NCBI GenBank assembly: GCA_045536015.1
Contig: JAZSMS010000058.1
Location: forward strand, 1 to 37,612
Length of the DNA: 37,612 nt
DNA from: JAZSMS01 sp045536015
Lineage (GTDB): Bacteria; Bacillota; Clostridia; Christensenellales; QALW01
Direction of reading: 5' to 3'
The notes under the pieces were generated by a model. That model made no database searches and was not told the DNA's origin. It was given only the letters and a program-made list of their open reading frames with translations. Made by a program: the position numbers and the translations under genes. Each line of letters opens with the position of its first letter. Position 1 is the stretch's first letter. Below, piece by piece: positions 9,070 through 18,393 of this stretch.

Positions 9070-12000
9070 ATGCTTAATCTGTATAAATTAGGGGATGCGC
9101 CAGAATACAGAAATTTAGCCAAAAATATCCGGGATGGGGTAAACCCTATCTCGGTTTTCGGCGTTTCGGATTCGGCAAAAGCGCACTTTGCGGCAAGCTT
9201 GGCAGAGGACAGACCTATTTTGTTTGTTACGCAGGGCTTTTTACGTGCAGAAAAAATTAAAAATGATATCGAGTTTTTTGCTTCAGAAAAGGTGGTAGTT
9301 TTTCCCGAGCGCGACTTTTTAATGCAGGCGCAGATGCAAAGCGGACCTATCCAGCAAAAGCGGATAGAGGCGCTTGACAAAATATTAAACGGCGCACGCA
9401 TAGTTATTGCTCCAATCGAGGCAGTATTGTTTAACATTATGCCGCCCGAGGCGCTTGAGGAGTTAAAAATAACGCTTAAAGTAGGCGAAACTGTGCAAAT
9501 GCGCACGCTTTGCCAAAAGCTTGTTACTAATGGGTATAGCTCTGCTGAGCAATTAGAAGGTCAGGGACAGTTCTTTTTGCACGGCGGAATAATAGACATT
9601 TTTCCTTTTGGCAGCGAAAATAGTGTTCGCGTTGATTTTTTTGATGATGAAATCGAAAGCATAAGGCTTGTTGATCCCGTTTCGCAACGCACGCAGGAGC
9701 GAATAGATAAAATAGAAATTCTTCCCTCGAGAGAAACCTGCGCCAATGCACAAAAACTTGCTTCGGCGGGTGAGCTTTTATCAAAAGAGCTTGTTTTATT
9801 TAATAAGGGCAATAAAAATTCTGCGGCGGTAGAGGAGGCAACAAATACCTTTGCTCTCGCCGCACAAACGCTTTGCGAGGGTGGATATCCATCTATCTGC
9901 GATCAGCTTATGGCTTACGTTTACCCCGAATACACCTGTTTGCTTGACTATATGCCTGCAAATACGCTTGTGTTTTTTGATGAGGTTAAGGTTCAGGCAG
10001 AGCGCGGTCAGAATTTAGAGGTAGAATTTAACAAAAATATAACCGATCTTCTTGCTCTTGGCAAGGTTTTATCCCGTCATAGCCTTGTTTTTACGGGCTT
10101 TGACCGTTTTTGGAAAAAAGCGCTTTCACGGCAGGTGGTTTCGCTTCAAACAATTTCGGGCACGCTTCCGTTTAACGATGCAAAGGCAATTTTCAGGATA
10201 GATTCGCGCCCGATGCAAGCGTTTCACGGCAAGCCTGAGTTTTTACTTCAGGAGGTTAAGCTTTATCAGGCGGCAGATTATAAAATAGTTTTGTGCGCGC
10301 AGACTAAAGCCAGATACGAAAGATTAGAAAAAGAATTTACTTCGGCAGGCATAAGCGTTATACCGCTTAAGCACGGCGTTGTGGGAATAGAAAACGGTCA
10401 AATAGCGCTTATAAACGGCACTTGTGTTAAGGGCTTTGATTATCCGCAATTTAAGCTTGCAATTATTGCCGAAAACGATATTTTTCAAAGCACGCGTTTA
10501 AGCTCTAACGCAAAAACAAGTAAAAAAAGCTCGATGGATACGTTTGTTCAGCTTTCTATCGGTGATGCGGTAGTTCACGAAACAAACGGTATAGGTATTT
10601 ATCAGGGTATTGTTAAGATAGAAACCGACAAGGTAAAGCGTGACTATTTGTTTATTAAATACCGCGATGACGATAAGCTCTACGTTCCCGTCGAGCAGAT
10701 GCACCGCGTACAAAAATATATTGCACCTGATTCTGCTCCGCCAAAGCTCAATAAGCTTGGCTCAAGCGAGTGGGTTAAAACGAAAACGCGCGTTAAAAAA
10801 GCTATTGCCGATATGGCGGATAAGCTTATAGAAATTTATAAAAAGCGCGAGCTTGCGCGCGGCATACAGTTTTTGCCGGACACTCCCTGGCAGAGAGAGC
10901 TAGAAGACGATTTTCCGTTTGAAGAAACTGACGACCAATTAAAATGCATTAAAGAAATAAAAGAGGATATGGAGTCAGGCAAGGCGATGGACCGCTTGCT
11001 TTGTGGCGACGTTGGCTACGGCAAAACTGAGGTTGCACTTCGTGCCGCGTTTAAAGCTGTTATGAGCGGCTATCAGGTTGCAGTTTTAGCGCCTACTACA
11101 ATATTGGCACAACAGCATTTTAATACCTTCTGCTCACGAATGAGCAATTTTTCTGCCGTAAGAATTGAAGTTTTAAGCCGCTTTAAGACGGCAAAGGAAC
11201 AAAAAAAGACGCTTGAAGCGCTTAAAGAGGGCAGGGTAGACATTTTAATAGGAACGCATCGCTTGCTTGCAAAGGATGTAGAATATAAAAATCTTGGGCT
11301 CTTGATAGTTGACGAAGAACAGCGCTTTGGTGTTGCACATAAAGAAAAAATCAAGGGATTAAAGGCTAATATCGACGTGCTTACGCTTTCGGCAACGCCT
11401 ATTCCGCGTACGCTTAATATGGCACTTTCGGGAATACGCGATATGAGTGTTTTAGAAACTCCGCCTGCCGAGCGCTATCCCGTACAGACGTACGTTGTAG
11501 AATATTCCGATTCGCTTGTGCGTGATGCTATTATGCGCGAGCTTGCGCGCGGTGGACAGGTGTATTATCTTTATAATCGCGTGCAGGATATTGACTTGTT
11601 TGCACTTAAACTGCAAAAGCTTGTTCCGCAGGCGAGAATTGCTATCGGCCACGGACAGATGGACGAAAAACAGCTTGAAAAAGTTATGCTTGACTTCTGC
11701 AACGGAGATTTTGACGTGCTTTTATGCACAACGATAATAGAAAACGGCGTTGATATTCCGGGCGCAAATACGCTTATAGTGCAAAATGCTGATAGATTTG
11801 GGCTTTCACAACTTTATCAGCTGCGCGGACGCGTTGGCAGAAGTAACCGCAGTGCTTTTGCTTATTTTACAACACCTCCTGCAAGGTCGCTTAGCGAAGA
11901 CGCGCACAAGCGACTGATGGCAATAGAAGAATTTACGCAGATGGGTTCGGGCTTTAAAATTGCAATGCGTGATCTCGAAATTCGCGGTGCGGGCAATCTT

Positions 12001-12546
12001 TTGGGCGGTGAGCAGCACGGGCATATGTCTAAAATAGGTTACGACCTTTATTGTAAAATGATAAAGGAAACCGTTGACGAAAATCTTGGAAAAGCCAAAA
12101 AAGAAAGATTGCAGACCTCTATTGAACTTAAAATGGATGCGTATATCAGCGAAGAGTATATTCCAAGCGAATCTGTGCGCTTTGCTTTCTACCGCAAAAT
12201 ATCCGAGATAGTAAGCAAGGACGAATATTTTGATATATGTGAAGAAATGAAAGACCGCTTTGGCAAGCTTCCGCTTTGTACCGAATCGCTTTTAAAAATT
12301 GCGTATATCAGGGCAATGATGTCAGATATAGGCGTAAGTGTTTTAAAAGAAGCCCAAGGAAACGTAATTTTAAATTTTGTTGACCCAACTTTAGAAAAAA
12401 TGATGGCGGCGGTAAGCGAGTTTGAGGGCTTTGCATATTTAAACGCAGGCAGGGTGTTATCGCTTACGCTTAACGTTTCACAATTTAAGCAAAGCGAAAA
12501 GCTTGACAAAATAATAGAGTTTGCAGAATTCTTTTTAACTCTTTAA
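9070..12546 (+). CDS. mfd: Transcription-repair coupling factor Mfd
   Basis: A 1158-residue ATP-dependent translocase that pushes stalled RNA polymerase off DNA and recruits UvrA, coupling nucleotide excision repair to transcription. The N-terminal third is UvrB-like (FLHGGIIDIFPFG). The RNA polymerase-interaction domain follows at about 496-565 (VVHETNGIGIYQG). The RecG-like helicase has Walker A GDVGYGKTE (about 645-653), DEEQ (748-751) and the LSATPIPRTL motif; later motifs include QLRGRVGR and GAGNLLGGEQHG. The length matches the family. It starts 2 bases after pth in the same operon, an order conserved in Bacillus. No frameshift or missing motif was noticed. Confidence 0.97.
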   Translation: MLNLYKLGDAPEYRNLAKNIRDGVNPISVFGVSDSAKAHFAASLAEDRPILFVTQGFLRAEKIKNDIEFFASEKVVVFPERDFLMQAQMQSGPIQQKRIEALDKILNGARIVIAPIEAVLFNIMPPEALEELKITLKVGETVQMRTLCQKLVTNGYSSAEQLEGQGQFFLHGGIIDIFPFGSENSVRVDFFDDEIESIRLVDPVSQRTQERIDKIEILPSRETCANAQKLASAGELLSKELVLFNKGNKNSAAVEEATNTFALAAQTLCEGGYPSICDQLMAYVYPEYTCLLDYMPANTLVFFDEVKVQAERGQNLEVEFNKNITDLLALGKVLSRHSLVFTGFDRFWKKALSRQVVSLQTISGTLPFNDAKAIFRIDSRPMQAFHGKPEFLLQEVKLYQAADYKIVLCAQTKARYERLEKEFTSAGISVIPLKHGVVGIENGQIALINGTCVKGFDYPQFKLAIIAENDIFQSTRLSSNAKTSKKSSMDTFVQLSIGDAVVHETNGIGIYQGIVKIETDKVKRDYLFIKYRDDDKLYVPVEQMHRVQKYIAPDSAPPKLNKLGSSEWVKTKTRVKKAIADMADKLIEIYKKRELARGIQFLPDTPWQRELEDDFPFEETDDQLKCIKEIKEDMESGKAMDRLLCGDVGYGKTEVALRAAFKAVMSGYQVAVLAPTTILAQQHFNTFCSRMSNFSAVRIEVLSRFKTAKEQKKTLEALKEGRVDILIGTHRLLAKDVEYKNLGLLIVDEEQRFGVAHKEKIKGLKANIDVLTLSATPIPRTLNMALSGIRDMSVLETPPAERYPVQTYVVEYSDSLVRDAIMRELARGGQVYYLYNRVQDIDLFALKLQKLVPQARIAIGHGQMDEKQLEKVMLDFCNGDFDVLLCTTIIENGVDIPGANTLIVQNADRFGLSQLYQLRGRVGRSNRSAFAYFTTPPARSLSEDAHKRLMAIEEFTQMGSGFKIAMRDLEIRGAGNLLGGEQHGHMSKIGYDLYCKMIKETVDENLGKAKKERLQTSIELKMDAYISEEYIPSESVRFAFYRKISEIVSKDEYFDICEEMKDRFGKLPLCTESLLKIAYIRAMMSDIGVSVLKEAQGNVILNFVDPTLEKMMAAVSEFEGFAYLNAGRVLSLTLNVSQFKQSEKLDKIIEFAEFFLTL

Positions 12547-12580
12547 GCGGTGAAAAAATAATGAAAATGTAAAAAAATGC

Positions 12581-12609
12581 TTGATATTAACAGTATTTTC
12601 TTATATAAT
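12581..12609 (+). promoter_or_regulatory. Promoter of the PrsA-like lipoprotein gene
   Basis: TTGATA (12581-12586) and TATAAT (12604-12609) are separated by exactly 17 bases, giving a start near 12616. A GGAGG ribosome-binding site at 12628-12632 follows. Confidence 0.8.
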
Positions 12610-12638
12610 AGATGTAACTGTATAATTGGAGGTTTTTT

Positions 12639-13994
12639 ATGAAAAAGTTTTTAGCGGCAGCCTTGGCGGCAGTAGTTGCCCTTTCGGTTTTTGCAGGCTG
12701 CAACCTTACACAGACAAATGACGATAACACCGTTATTGCTGTTGTAAACGGTGTAAATATTTTAAAGAAAAAATATAACGAAATGTATGACTATTATCTT
12801 GAGTCGTACCTTAATTACGGCTATGAGCAGGCAGATGCAGTAGCCGCACTTGAAAGCTATAAGCAAGAATTTTTAGATCAGCTTGTGCAGGAAGAACTTC
12901 TTCGTCAGCGTGCAGAGGCAGAGGGATATCTTGATTATACCGAAGAAGATATCGCTGCAGCTAAAAAGATAGTTGATGAGGATAAGCAGGCTTATATCGA
13001 CAGTCTTGTTGAAACCTATACCAAAAACTTTGAAGGTCAAGAGGTAAAGGGTAAAAACGAGGGCGAAACCGATAAAGAGTATTTTGCACGCATTGCAGAA
13101 GAAAAATATTATAAAGATCTTAAAACAAACGGATACACTTATCAGGAGTTTGTTGACGAGCAGCTTTTAGCTACTGCGCTTGAAAAATACCGTGACGATA
13201 ATCTTGTTGGTGTAACTGTAACCGAGGCAGAAATAATAGAAAAGTACGGCACAATGTATGACGAACAGCTTGAAGCACTTTCTACCGACAAAAAGTATGT
13301 TGAAGCTTATAACAACGGCACGTATTCAACGCTTGTTTACAACCGCGCAGGCTATTCGCTTGTTCAGCACATTTTAGTTAAGTTTGACGATGATACTGCA
13401 AAAGAGCTCTCTACTCTTTATACAGACCTTACCGAGCTTAAGGATGACCTTGATACCTTAAAGGGTCTTATGGAAAGCGAAACCGACGCTGACGAAAAGG
13501 CAAAGTATCAGGCAACTATTGACGAAACAAACGGTAAAATTACCGAAGCTCAAAAGAAGTATGACGATGCCTTAGCAAAGGCAAAAACAAGCATTCAAGG
13601 AAAGACCGATGAGATTTATAACTCGGTTAAGGATGCTGATGAGGCTGCATTTATCGCAAAGATAGTAGAAAAGTCAGAAGATACCGGTATGCAAACTGAG
13701 GATGCCGCAAAGAAGGGCTATCTTGTAGGTCCCGAAGACGGTATGGTAGAAGAATTCTCGCTTGCAGCACGCGCTCTTAAAGCAGGTGAAGTTAGCGAGC
13801 CTGTTGCAACATACTACGGATTCCATATTATCCGCTGCATCAAGACTATTGCAGAGGGCAAGGTTGCCTATGATGATGCAAAGGCTGATATCGAAAAGGC
13901 TTTGCTTGAGACTGAAAAGGATACCCAGTGGCAAGCAATGGTTGACGCTTGGGAAGAAGAAGCAAACGTTAAAAAATATATTAAGAGAATTTAA
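12639..13994 (+). CDS. PrsA/SurA-like peptidyl-prolyl isomerase lipoprotein
   Basis: A 451-residue exported foldase. The N-terminus is a lipoprotein signal (MKKFLAAAL, lipobox FAGC, lipidated Cys21), so it should sit on the outer face of the membrane and help secreted proteins fold. A SurA-like N-terminal region has VNGVNILKKKY and charged helices. The parvulin domain starts at about 243 (SLVQHILVKF) and ends with GYLVGPEDGMVEEF and YYGFHIIRC at about 365-410. Between these halves lies an unusual charged helical stretch (about 255-320) that looks like a coiled coil inside the domain. It has its own promoter and terminator, so it is a single-gene unit, although it lies next to mfd. Isomerase activity is inferred from the fold only. 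Confidence 0.87.
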   Translation: MKKFLAAALAAVVALSVFAGCNLTQTNDDNTVIAVVNGVNILKKKYNEMYDYYLESYLNYGYEQADAVAALESYKQEFLDQLVQEELLRQRAEAEGYLDYTEEDIAAAKKIVDEDKQAYIDSLVETYTKNFEGQEVKGKNEGETDKEYFARIAEEKYYKDLKTNGYTYQEFVDEQLLATALEKYRDDNLVGVTVTEAEIIEKYGTMYDEQLEALSTDKKYVEAYNNGTYSTLVYNRAGYSLVQHILVKFDDDTAKELSTLYTDLTELKDDLDTLKGLMESETDADEKAKYQATIDETNGKITEAQKKYDDALAKAKTSIQGKTDEIYNSVKDADEAAFIAKIVEKSEDTGMQTEDAAKKGYLVGPEDGMVEEFSLAARALKAGEVSEPVATYYGFHIIRCIKTIAEGKVAYDDAKADIEKALLETEKDTQWQAMVDAWEEEANVKKYIKRI

Positions 13995-14000
13995 ATAAGC

Positions 14001-14033
14001 AAAACCCCCGAAATTTCGGGGGTTTATTTTTTT
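14001..14033 (+). terminator. Strong intrinsic terminator after the foldase gene
   Basis: A 9-bp perfect stem AAACCCCCG/CGGGGGTTT (14002-14010 with 14017-14025), loop AAATTT, is followed by ATTTTTTT. It begins 7 bases after the stop codon. Confidence 0.95.
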
Positions 14034-14332
14034 AGGCTTTTACTTTTTATTGCTTTTATATGGTAAAATGTTAAAATGCAGGTATAAAAAAGTAAAAATG
14101 ATTTCTGCACTTGGAAAATGATTTATTGATAATTTTGTTTGCAAAAATAAAATTATTATAAACGTTATTATTGCAAGCTTACCCAAGCAAAAAACAAAGG
14201 TTGCACAGTGGGACGCATATAGAGCAGATTAATTTGCTTGATAAGGAAACGCACGTTATAATAGAGCATTTGCAAACTGAGGAAAAATATTTTAGGGCGA
14301 TAAAGCATGTTGTGCAGTTAACAAAACAACTA
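14034..14332 (+). other. AT-rich gap with no convincing gene; possible short transcript
   Basis: About 300 bases lie between two terminators. A weak promoter-like pair, TTGTTT (14135-14140) and TATAAA (14157-14162) spaced by 16, would start a transcript near 14169 that ends at the terminator at 14333-14362, giving about 190 bases. The only plus-strand open frame here (TTG at 14171 to 14365, 64 codons) has no ribosome-binding site, would start at the transcription start, and takes its last residues from the terminator hairpin, so I do not call it a gene. No known RNA family (6S, tmRNA, SRP, RNase P, T-box) was recognised. Confidence 0.3.
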
Positions 14333-14362
14333 AAAAAGCACCTTTTTAAAGGTGCTTTTTAT
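14333..14362. terminator. Bidirectional terminator
   Basis: A 13-bp perfect stem (AAAAAGCACCTTT, 14333-14345, with 14348-14360) has a 2-base loop and A-run/T-run flanks, so it can stop transcription in both directions. It lies 20 bases beyond the stop codon of the minus-strand sulfatase-like gene. Confidence 0.85.
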
Positions 14363-14381
14363 TAATTAAGCGTTTTCTATT

Positions 14382-16145
14382 TTACGAAAGAGTCTTTTTA
14401 GCTTCGTCGTAGCGAATCTTTGAAACGGCACGCTCGGAATAGTTTATATCCCAATATTTGCCTGTGGGCTTCCAGTTGGTCTCTATACGTGCGTCGCCTT
14501 TGATTGAGTATTCGCGAAGAGCAATTTCACCGTCAATATCAGAGTAGAAGGAGGAGAAGTAGTAAAACCTTTCTCTGTCCTCGTCTTCGGGTATATCAAA
14601 AATACGTCTGCCGTATTTTTCACCGTTCGCGCCGAGGCCGTCAAGTGCGGTTGCAAACAAATCGTCATGACAAACGGGTGCTTCTGACGTTTTAACGGGT
14701 GTTCCAAATGAATTTGCAGGCTTAACAAGCATTATTGAGGTCGGCGCGCCTGCAACGTCAATGGTGCCGAATTTTGAGGCAGACGAGCCGTGGTCAGCGG
14801 TAATTATTATGGTTGATTGCTCGTAAACGCCAAGACGCTTCATTTCCTGAATATATTCTTCTATAATACGCATACATCCGCGCATTGCCGAAGGATAATC
14901 GTTAAGCAATACGCCCATGTGTGCATTTTCGTCAAGAATACAACCCGAATGTGTTCCCCAGAAATGATAAAATCTAAATGCTTTTTCATAATCGGTATCG
15001 ATCGTAAGTCCGTTTTCACGAAGATGTTTTGCATAGGCAATATCGTTTTCGGCAATACCTACTTGTGCGTTGTTTACAACCTGCTCGTTAATTTCATTAG
15101 AAGAATATTCAAAAAAGTCTTTAAACAAGTAGGGCATATTGCGGTAAAGCGAAATTTTTAACATCTTTTTTATAAGATAAAACGGTTTAACGGCAGTTAT
15201 ACTTGAACTGTCATACTTTTTAAAATTGTCAACAACGCCTTCTACCGAAGCGTCAACGTACGAACTGCTTGTGTAAATTCTGGTATCTGCGCCCGTTGCT
15301 TTAATTTCTTCTAAAAATGTGCTCTTCTGATGCGCAGATGCAACGTACTGGGTGTAAGGAACGTCAAAATAGCACATTTCCTTTGTTAAAAGGTAAGGTA
15401 CTGACGGATACGTACGGCTGTGATAGGAAACTGAATTGGGATAGTAGGTAAAGCCGTCAAGCGCATCAAATAAATCGGGATATTTTTTAAGTGCGTCGTT
15501 TACTACCGAGCTATCACAGGTGTCGATAATAAAGTAGATAACGTTTTCGTTTTTCGAAAGCGAAAATTCGCCTTCAAGCGCAAGATAGTTGTCCTTGCCC
15601 AAGTTGCTTTTAGGTGCCGAAATATAGCCTGCAACAGTGCTTGTAAGCTGAATTACAATAAGGGCACCTGCAAACCACGAAAGTCCCTTACGGTAAGGCT
15701 TTGTCTTTTTTTTGCGTTGTGCAATAAAAAAGCCAACGTAAAAAGCAGCAATAATCAAAAGCCATATTAAAGCGTTTGTTATAAGCAACCAAACGGGATA
15801 ATTTGATTCGTCACCCGTTAACGATTGCATATGTCCGTTTAAAAGAAGCGACTGAATAAACATTGCAAAGGCAATGGCAATTAAGCCTACGTTTGTAAGC
15901 TGAAGAACTTTTTTAGGTAAAAGTGCCTCAATAAGCGAAATTATTGCAGTAAGTGCAAGAGAGAATAAAAACAAGCATATAATTACGTTGTGCAGGGCAA
16001 ATTCAAACTCGATAATATTGCCTAAAAATATTTCAAGCGGCGAAAAAAAGAATACGGTAAAGCAGAATAGTGTCGCAACCGGAAGCAGAGTTAAAATGCG
16101 CTTAAAGTATTTTTTAGGAGAAAGCTTTTTATTTTCTTGTTGCAT
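14382..16145 (-). CDS. Membrane sulfatase / LTA-synthase-like phosphotransferase
   Basis: A 587-residue protein with about five hydrophobic segments in the first 175 residues, then an extracytoplasmic alkaline-phosphatase-superfamily domain. Likely metal and catalytic residues are Asp208 (YFIIDTCD), Thr245 in HSRTYPS (equivalent to the Thr nucleophile of lipoteichoic acid synthases) and Asp451-His452 in ITADHGSS. In this superfamily such proteins move phosphoglycerol or phosphoethanolamine onto glycans or lipids outside the cell, or hydrolyse sulfate or phosphate esters. Here the divergent neighbour is a CDP-glycerol glycerophosphotransferase fusion, which favours a wall or membrane polymer role. 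The exact substrate cannot be read from the sequence. It has its own promoter (16192-16220) and terminator. Confidence 0.8.
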   Translation of the reverse strand: MQQENKKLSPKKYFKRILTLLPVATLFCFTVFFFSPLEIFLGNIIEFEFALHNVIICLFLFSLALTAIISLIEALLPKKVLQLTNVGLIAIAFAMFIQSLLLNGHMQSLTGDESNYPVWLLITNALIWLLIIAAFYVGFFIAQRKKKTKPYRKGLSWFAGALIVIQLTSTVAGYISAPKSNLGKDNYLALEGEFSLSKNENVIYFIIDTCDSSVVNDALKKYPDLFDALDGFTYYPNSVSYHSRTYPSVPYLLTKEMCYFDVPYTQYVASAHQKSTFLEEIKATGADTRIYTSSSYVDASVEGVVDNFKKYDSSSITAVKPFYLIKKMLKISLYRNMPYLFKDFFEYSSNEINEQVVNNAQVGIAENDIAYAKHLRENGLTIDTDYEKAFRFYHFWGTHSGCILDENAHMGVLLNDYPSAMRGCMRIIEEYIQEMKRLGVYEQSTIIITADHGSSASKFGTIDVAGAPTSIMLVKPANSFGTPVKTSEAPVCHDDLFATALDGLGANGEKYGRRIFDIPEDEDRERFYYFSSFYSDIDGEIALREYSIKGDARIETNWKPTGKYWDINYSERAVSKIRYDEAKKTLS

Positions 16146-16191
16146 AATATAAACCTCTTAAGAAGTAAAATTTTAGTATAAATACTATATA

Positions 16192-16220
16192 AGTATATCA
16201 TTTACATAAAATATTGTCAA
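16192..16220 (-). promoter_or_regulatory. Promoter of the sulfatase-like gene
   Basis: On the minus strand TTGACA (complement of 16215-16220) and TATACT (complement of 16192-16197) are spaced by exactly 17 bases. An AAGAGGT-like ribosome-binding site precedes the ATG at 16145. Confidence 0.8.
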
Positions 16221-16251
16221 TAAACGCGCTTGACATAAAATATGTTTTTTG

Positions 16252-16280
16252 TAGACAAAATATATAAAATGTGATAAAAT
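16252..16280 (+). promoter_or_regulatory. Promoter of the insertase-glycerophosphotransferase gene
   Basis: TAGACA (16252-16257) and TAAAAT (16275-16280) are spaced by 17 bases, with a start near 16287. A perfect TTGACA at 16230-16235 lies just upstream but has only a poor partner (TAGACA at 16 bases). It is arranged back to back with the minus-strand promoter, so the two units may share control. Confidence 0.55.
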
Positions 16281-16315
16281 TCTTATGTTAAAAAATTTTG
16301 ATTGAAGGCGAAAAA

Positions 16316-18382
16316 ATGGATGCATTAACAGGTTGGATAGCTCTGCCGCTGGGTTACGTAATGCAGTGGTGCTATTCGTTTATAAACAATTACGGTGTTG
16401 CCATAGTTTTATTTACGTTTTTATCAAAGATAATTCTTTTACCGTTATCTATTTGGATACAAAAGAATTCTATTATAATGGTAAAGATGCAACCCGAAAT
16501 TAACAGAATTAAGGCTCGTTTTTTTGGCGACGCCGATGCTATTGCAGAAGAAGAATCAAAGCTTTACAAAAAGAATAAGTACAGTCCCTTAGCTACGCTT
16601 GTTCCGCTTGTTGTGCAGATAATTCTATTGCTTGGCGTTGTTGCGGTAATCTATAATCCCATGCAGTATCTTTTCCATATCGACTCGGGCATTATTGAGG
16701 CGATCTGTGCGCGCGCAAGCGAGCTTTCGGGCATTGCAATAGAAGATTCGTCAATACAGCTTACTGCAATAGAGCTTATTAAGAGCTCGCCCGAGCAATT
16801 TGCAACGGTTTGCGATGCTTCGATAATCGAAAGATTGCAAAGCTTTGATTTGATGTTTTTAGGCTTTAATCTTTCGGATAATCCCAGCGTAGAGCTCGGA
16901 TTAACGCTTCTCGTTCCCGTTATTGCAGGTGGCTCGGCATTGCTTTTATGTATAGCGCAAAATGCTTCAAACGTGCTTCAGGCAGAACAGGGCAAGTTAA
17001 ACAAGTGGTCAACAACGCTATTTTCGGTTGGACTTTCGCTTTATTTAGGCTTCTTTGTTCCTGCGGGAATAGCACTTTACTGGATAGCAAGCAACGCTTT
17101 TGCAATAGTTCAGCTCTATGCGTTAAACGTGGCTATTCCGCCCAAAAAGTTTGTTGATTACGAGGCGCTTGAAGAAAGCCGTAAGGAGCTTAAGGCTTTG
17201 CAAGAGCTTGGCGGCAAAAAGAAGATGTTTGAGCGCGACGAAAATGCAAAGCGTGAAAAGGCAGACTATAAGCGCTTTTTCTCAATAAACAACAAGCATC
17301 TTGTTTTTTATTCGGAGCGTAGCGGGTTTTATAAGTATTATAAAGAAATTATCGAATATCTTTTAAAAAAGACGTCCGTTCGTATCCACTATATAACCAA
17401 CGATCCTAACGACGTTATTTTTGAGCTTGCAAAGGAAAACGAAAAGATTCTTCCTTACTATATCTCGGTTAAAAAGATGGTAACGCTTATGATGAAGCTT
17501 GAGGCGGATATCGTAGTTATGACCACGCCTGACCTTGATAACTTTTATCTTAAGCGTTCGCTTATGAAAAAGGATATAGAATATATCTTTGTTCCGCACG
17601 ATCCTTCAAGTATTCATATGGGCTTCAGAGAACATTCACTTGATAACTTTGATACCGTTTTTGCAACGGGCAAGCACGTTTTAGAAGAAGTTAGAGCAAG
17701 CGAAAAGGTTTATGGAACCAAAGAGAAGACTGTTGTTGAATTTGGTTATCCTTTAATTGAAGAGCTTATTGAATCTTGCGAAAATATGCCCAAGGAAGAG
17801 CGCGAGCAAAAGCAGATTTTAATTGCGCCCTCGTGGCAGGAAGATAACTTGCTTGACAGCTGTATTGACGATATGATAAATTCGCTTTATGATGCAGGTT
17901 ATAAGGTTATCGTTCGTCCGCACCCTGAATACGTAAAGCGTTTTTCGCCAAAGCTTACACAGCTTCAAGAACGCTTTAAAGATAAAGAGGGCGAAAATTT
18001 AATTTTTGAATTTGATTTTTCTTCAAACGTTTCGGTTTATTCTTCCGACTTGCTTGTAACCGACTGGTCGGGAATTGGTATTGAGTTTGGATTTGCAACG
18101 CTTAAGCCCGTAATTTTTGTTAATACTAAAATTAAGATGGAAAACGAAAACTACCAGAATATCGGTATAGAACCGCAGGAAATACGCTTGCGCAATGTTT
18201 TAGGTAAGGCAATAGAAAAGACCGAGGTTAAAAATATTGCCAAAATAGCAAACGAAATGTTGACATCAAGCTCACATTGTGATATGGTTAAAAAGGAAAG
18301 AGAAGAATATTTCTACTCGCTTGGCACTCGCGGTGTTAACGGAGCCAAGTATATAATCAAAAAATTAGTAAAAAATAAGTGA
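16316..18382 (+). CDS. Fusion of YidC/Oxa1-like insertase and CDP-glycerol glycerophosphotransferase
   Basis: A 688-residue two-part protein. Residues 1 to about 270 match the bacterial YidC/Oxa1 core: a first helix after a short N-terminus (NYGVAIVLFTFLSKIILLPL), the amphipathic MVKMQPEINRIKARF segment, then four more hydrophobic helices, ending GIALYWIASNAFAIVQLY. A charged linker spans about 275-322. Residues 325-688 resemble the TagF/TagB glycerophosphotransferase fold, with RPHPEY (His536) and TDWSGIGIEF (Asp583), the segments that bind CDP-glycerol in that family. Such enzymes add glycerol phosphate units to teichoic acids at the inner face of the membrane. ATG at 16316 is preceded by GAAGGCG; an in-frame TTG at 16298 is less likely. 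The reading frame runs unbroken through the junction. The following gene begins 11 bases after the stop. Confidence 0.85.
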   Translation: MDALTGWIALPLGYVMQWCYSFINNYGVAIVLFTFLSKIILLPLSIWIQKNSIIMVKMQPEINRIKARFFGDADAIAEEESKLYKKNKYSPLATLVPLVVQIILLLGVVAVIYNPMQYLFHIDSGIIEAICARASELSGIAIEDSSIQLTAIELIKSSPEQFATVCDASIIERLQSFDLMFLGFNLSDNPSVELGLTLLVPVIAGGSALLLCIAQNASNVLQAEQGKLNKWSTTLFSVGLSLYLGFFVPAGIALYWIASNAFAIVQLYALNVAIPPKKFVDYEALEESRKELKALQELGGKKKMFERDENAKREKADYKRFFSINNKHLVFYSERSGFYKYYKEIIEYLLKKTSVRIHYITNDPNDVIFELAKENEKILPYYISVKKMVTLMMKLEADIVVMTTPDLDNFYLKRSLMKKDIEYIFVPHDPSSIHMGFREHSLDNFDTVFATGKHVLEEVRASEKVYGTKEKTVVEFGYPLIEELIESCENMPKEEREQKQILIAPSWQEDNLLDSCIDDMINSLYDAGYKVIVRPHPEYVKRFSPKLTQLQERFKDKEGENLIFEFDFSSNVSVYSSDLLVTDWSGIGIEFGFATLKPVIFVNTKIKMENENYQNIGIEPQEIRLRNVLGKAIEKTEVKNIAKIANEMLTSSSHCDMVKKEREEYFYSLGTRGVNGAKYIIKKLVKNK

Positions 18383-18393
18383 GGTAATTTAAA

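Noticed and set aside
8952..9506. 184-codon minus-strand open frame across the pth-mfd junction
   Set aside because: Both sense genes are certain and overlap it fully; its translation is low-complexity Ser/Ala/Phe-rich without motifs.
14171..14365. 64-codon plus-strand open frame beginning TTG
   Set aside because: It has no ribosome-binding site, lies in an AT-rich gap, and its last residues come from the terminator hairpin. It is described under the gap instead of being called a gene.
16230..16257. Perfect TTGACA as the -35 of the fusion gene
   Set aside because: At 16-17 bases spacing its -10 would be TAGACA or AGACAA, both poor. The TAGACA-17-TAAAAT pair further down is preferred.
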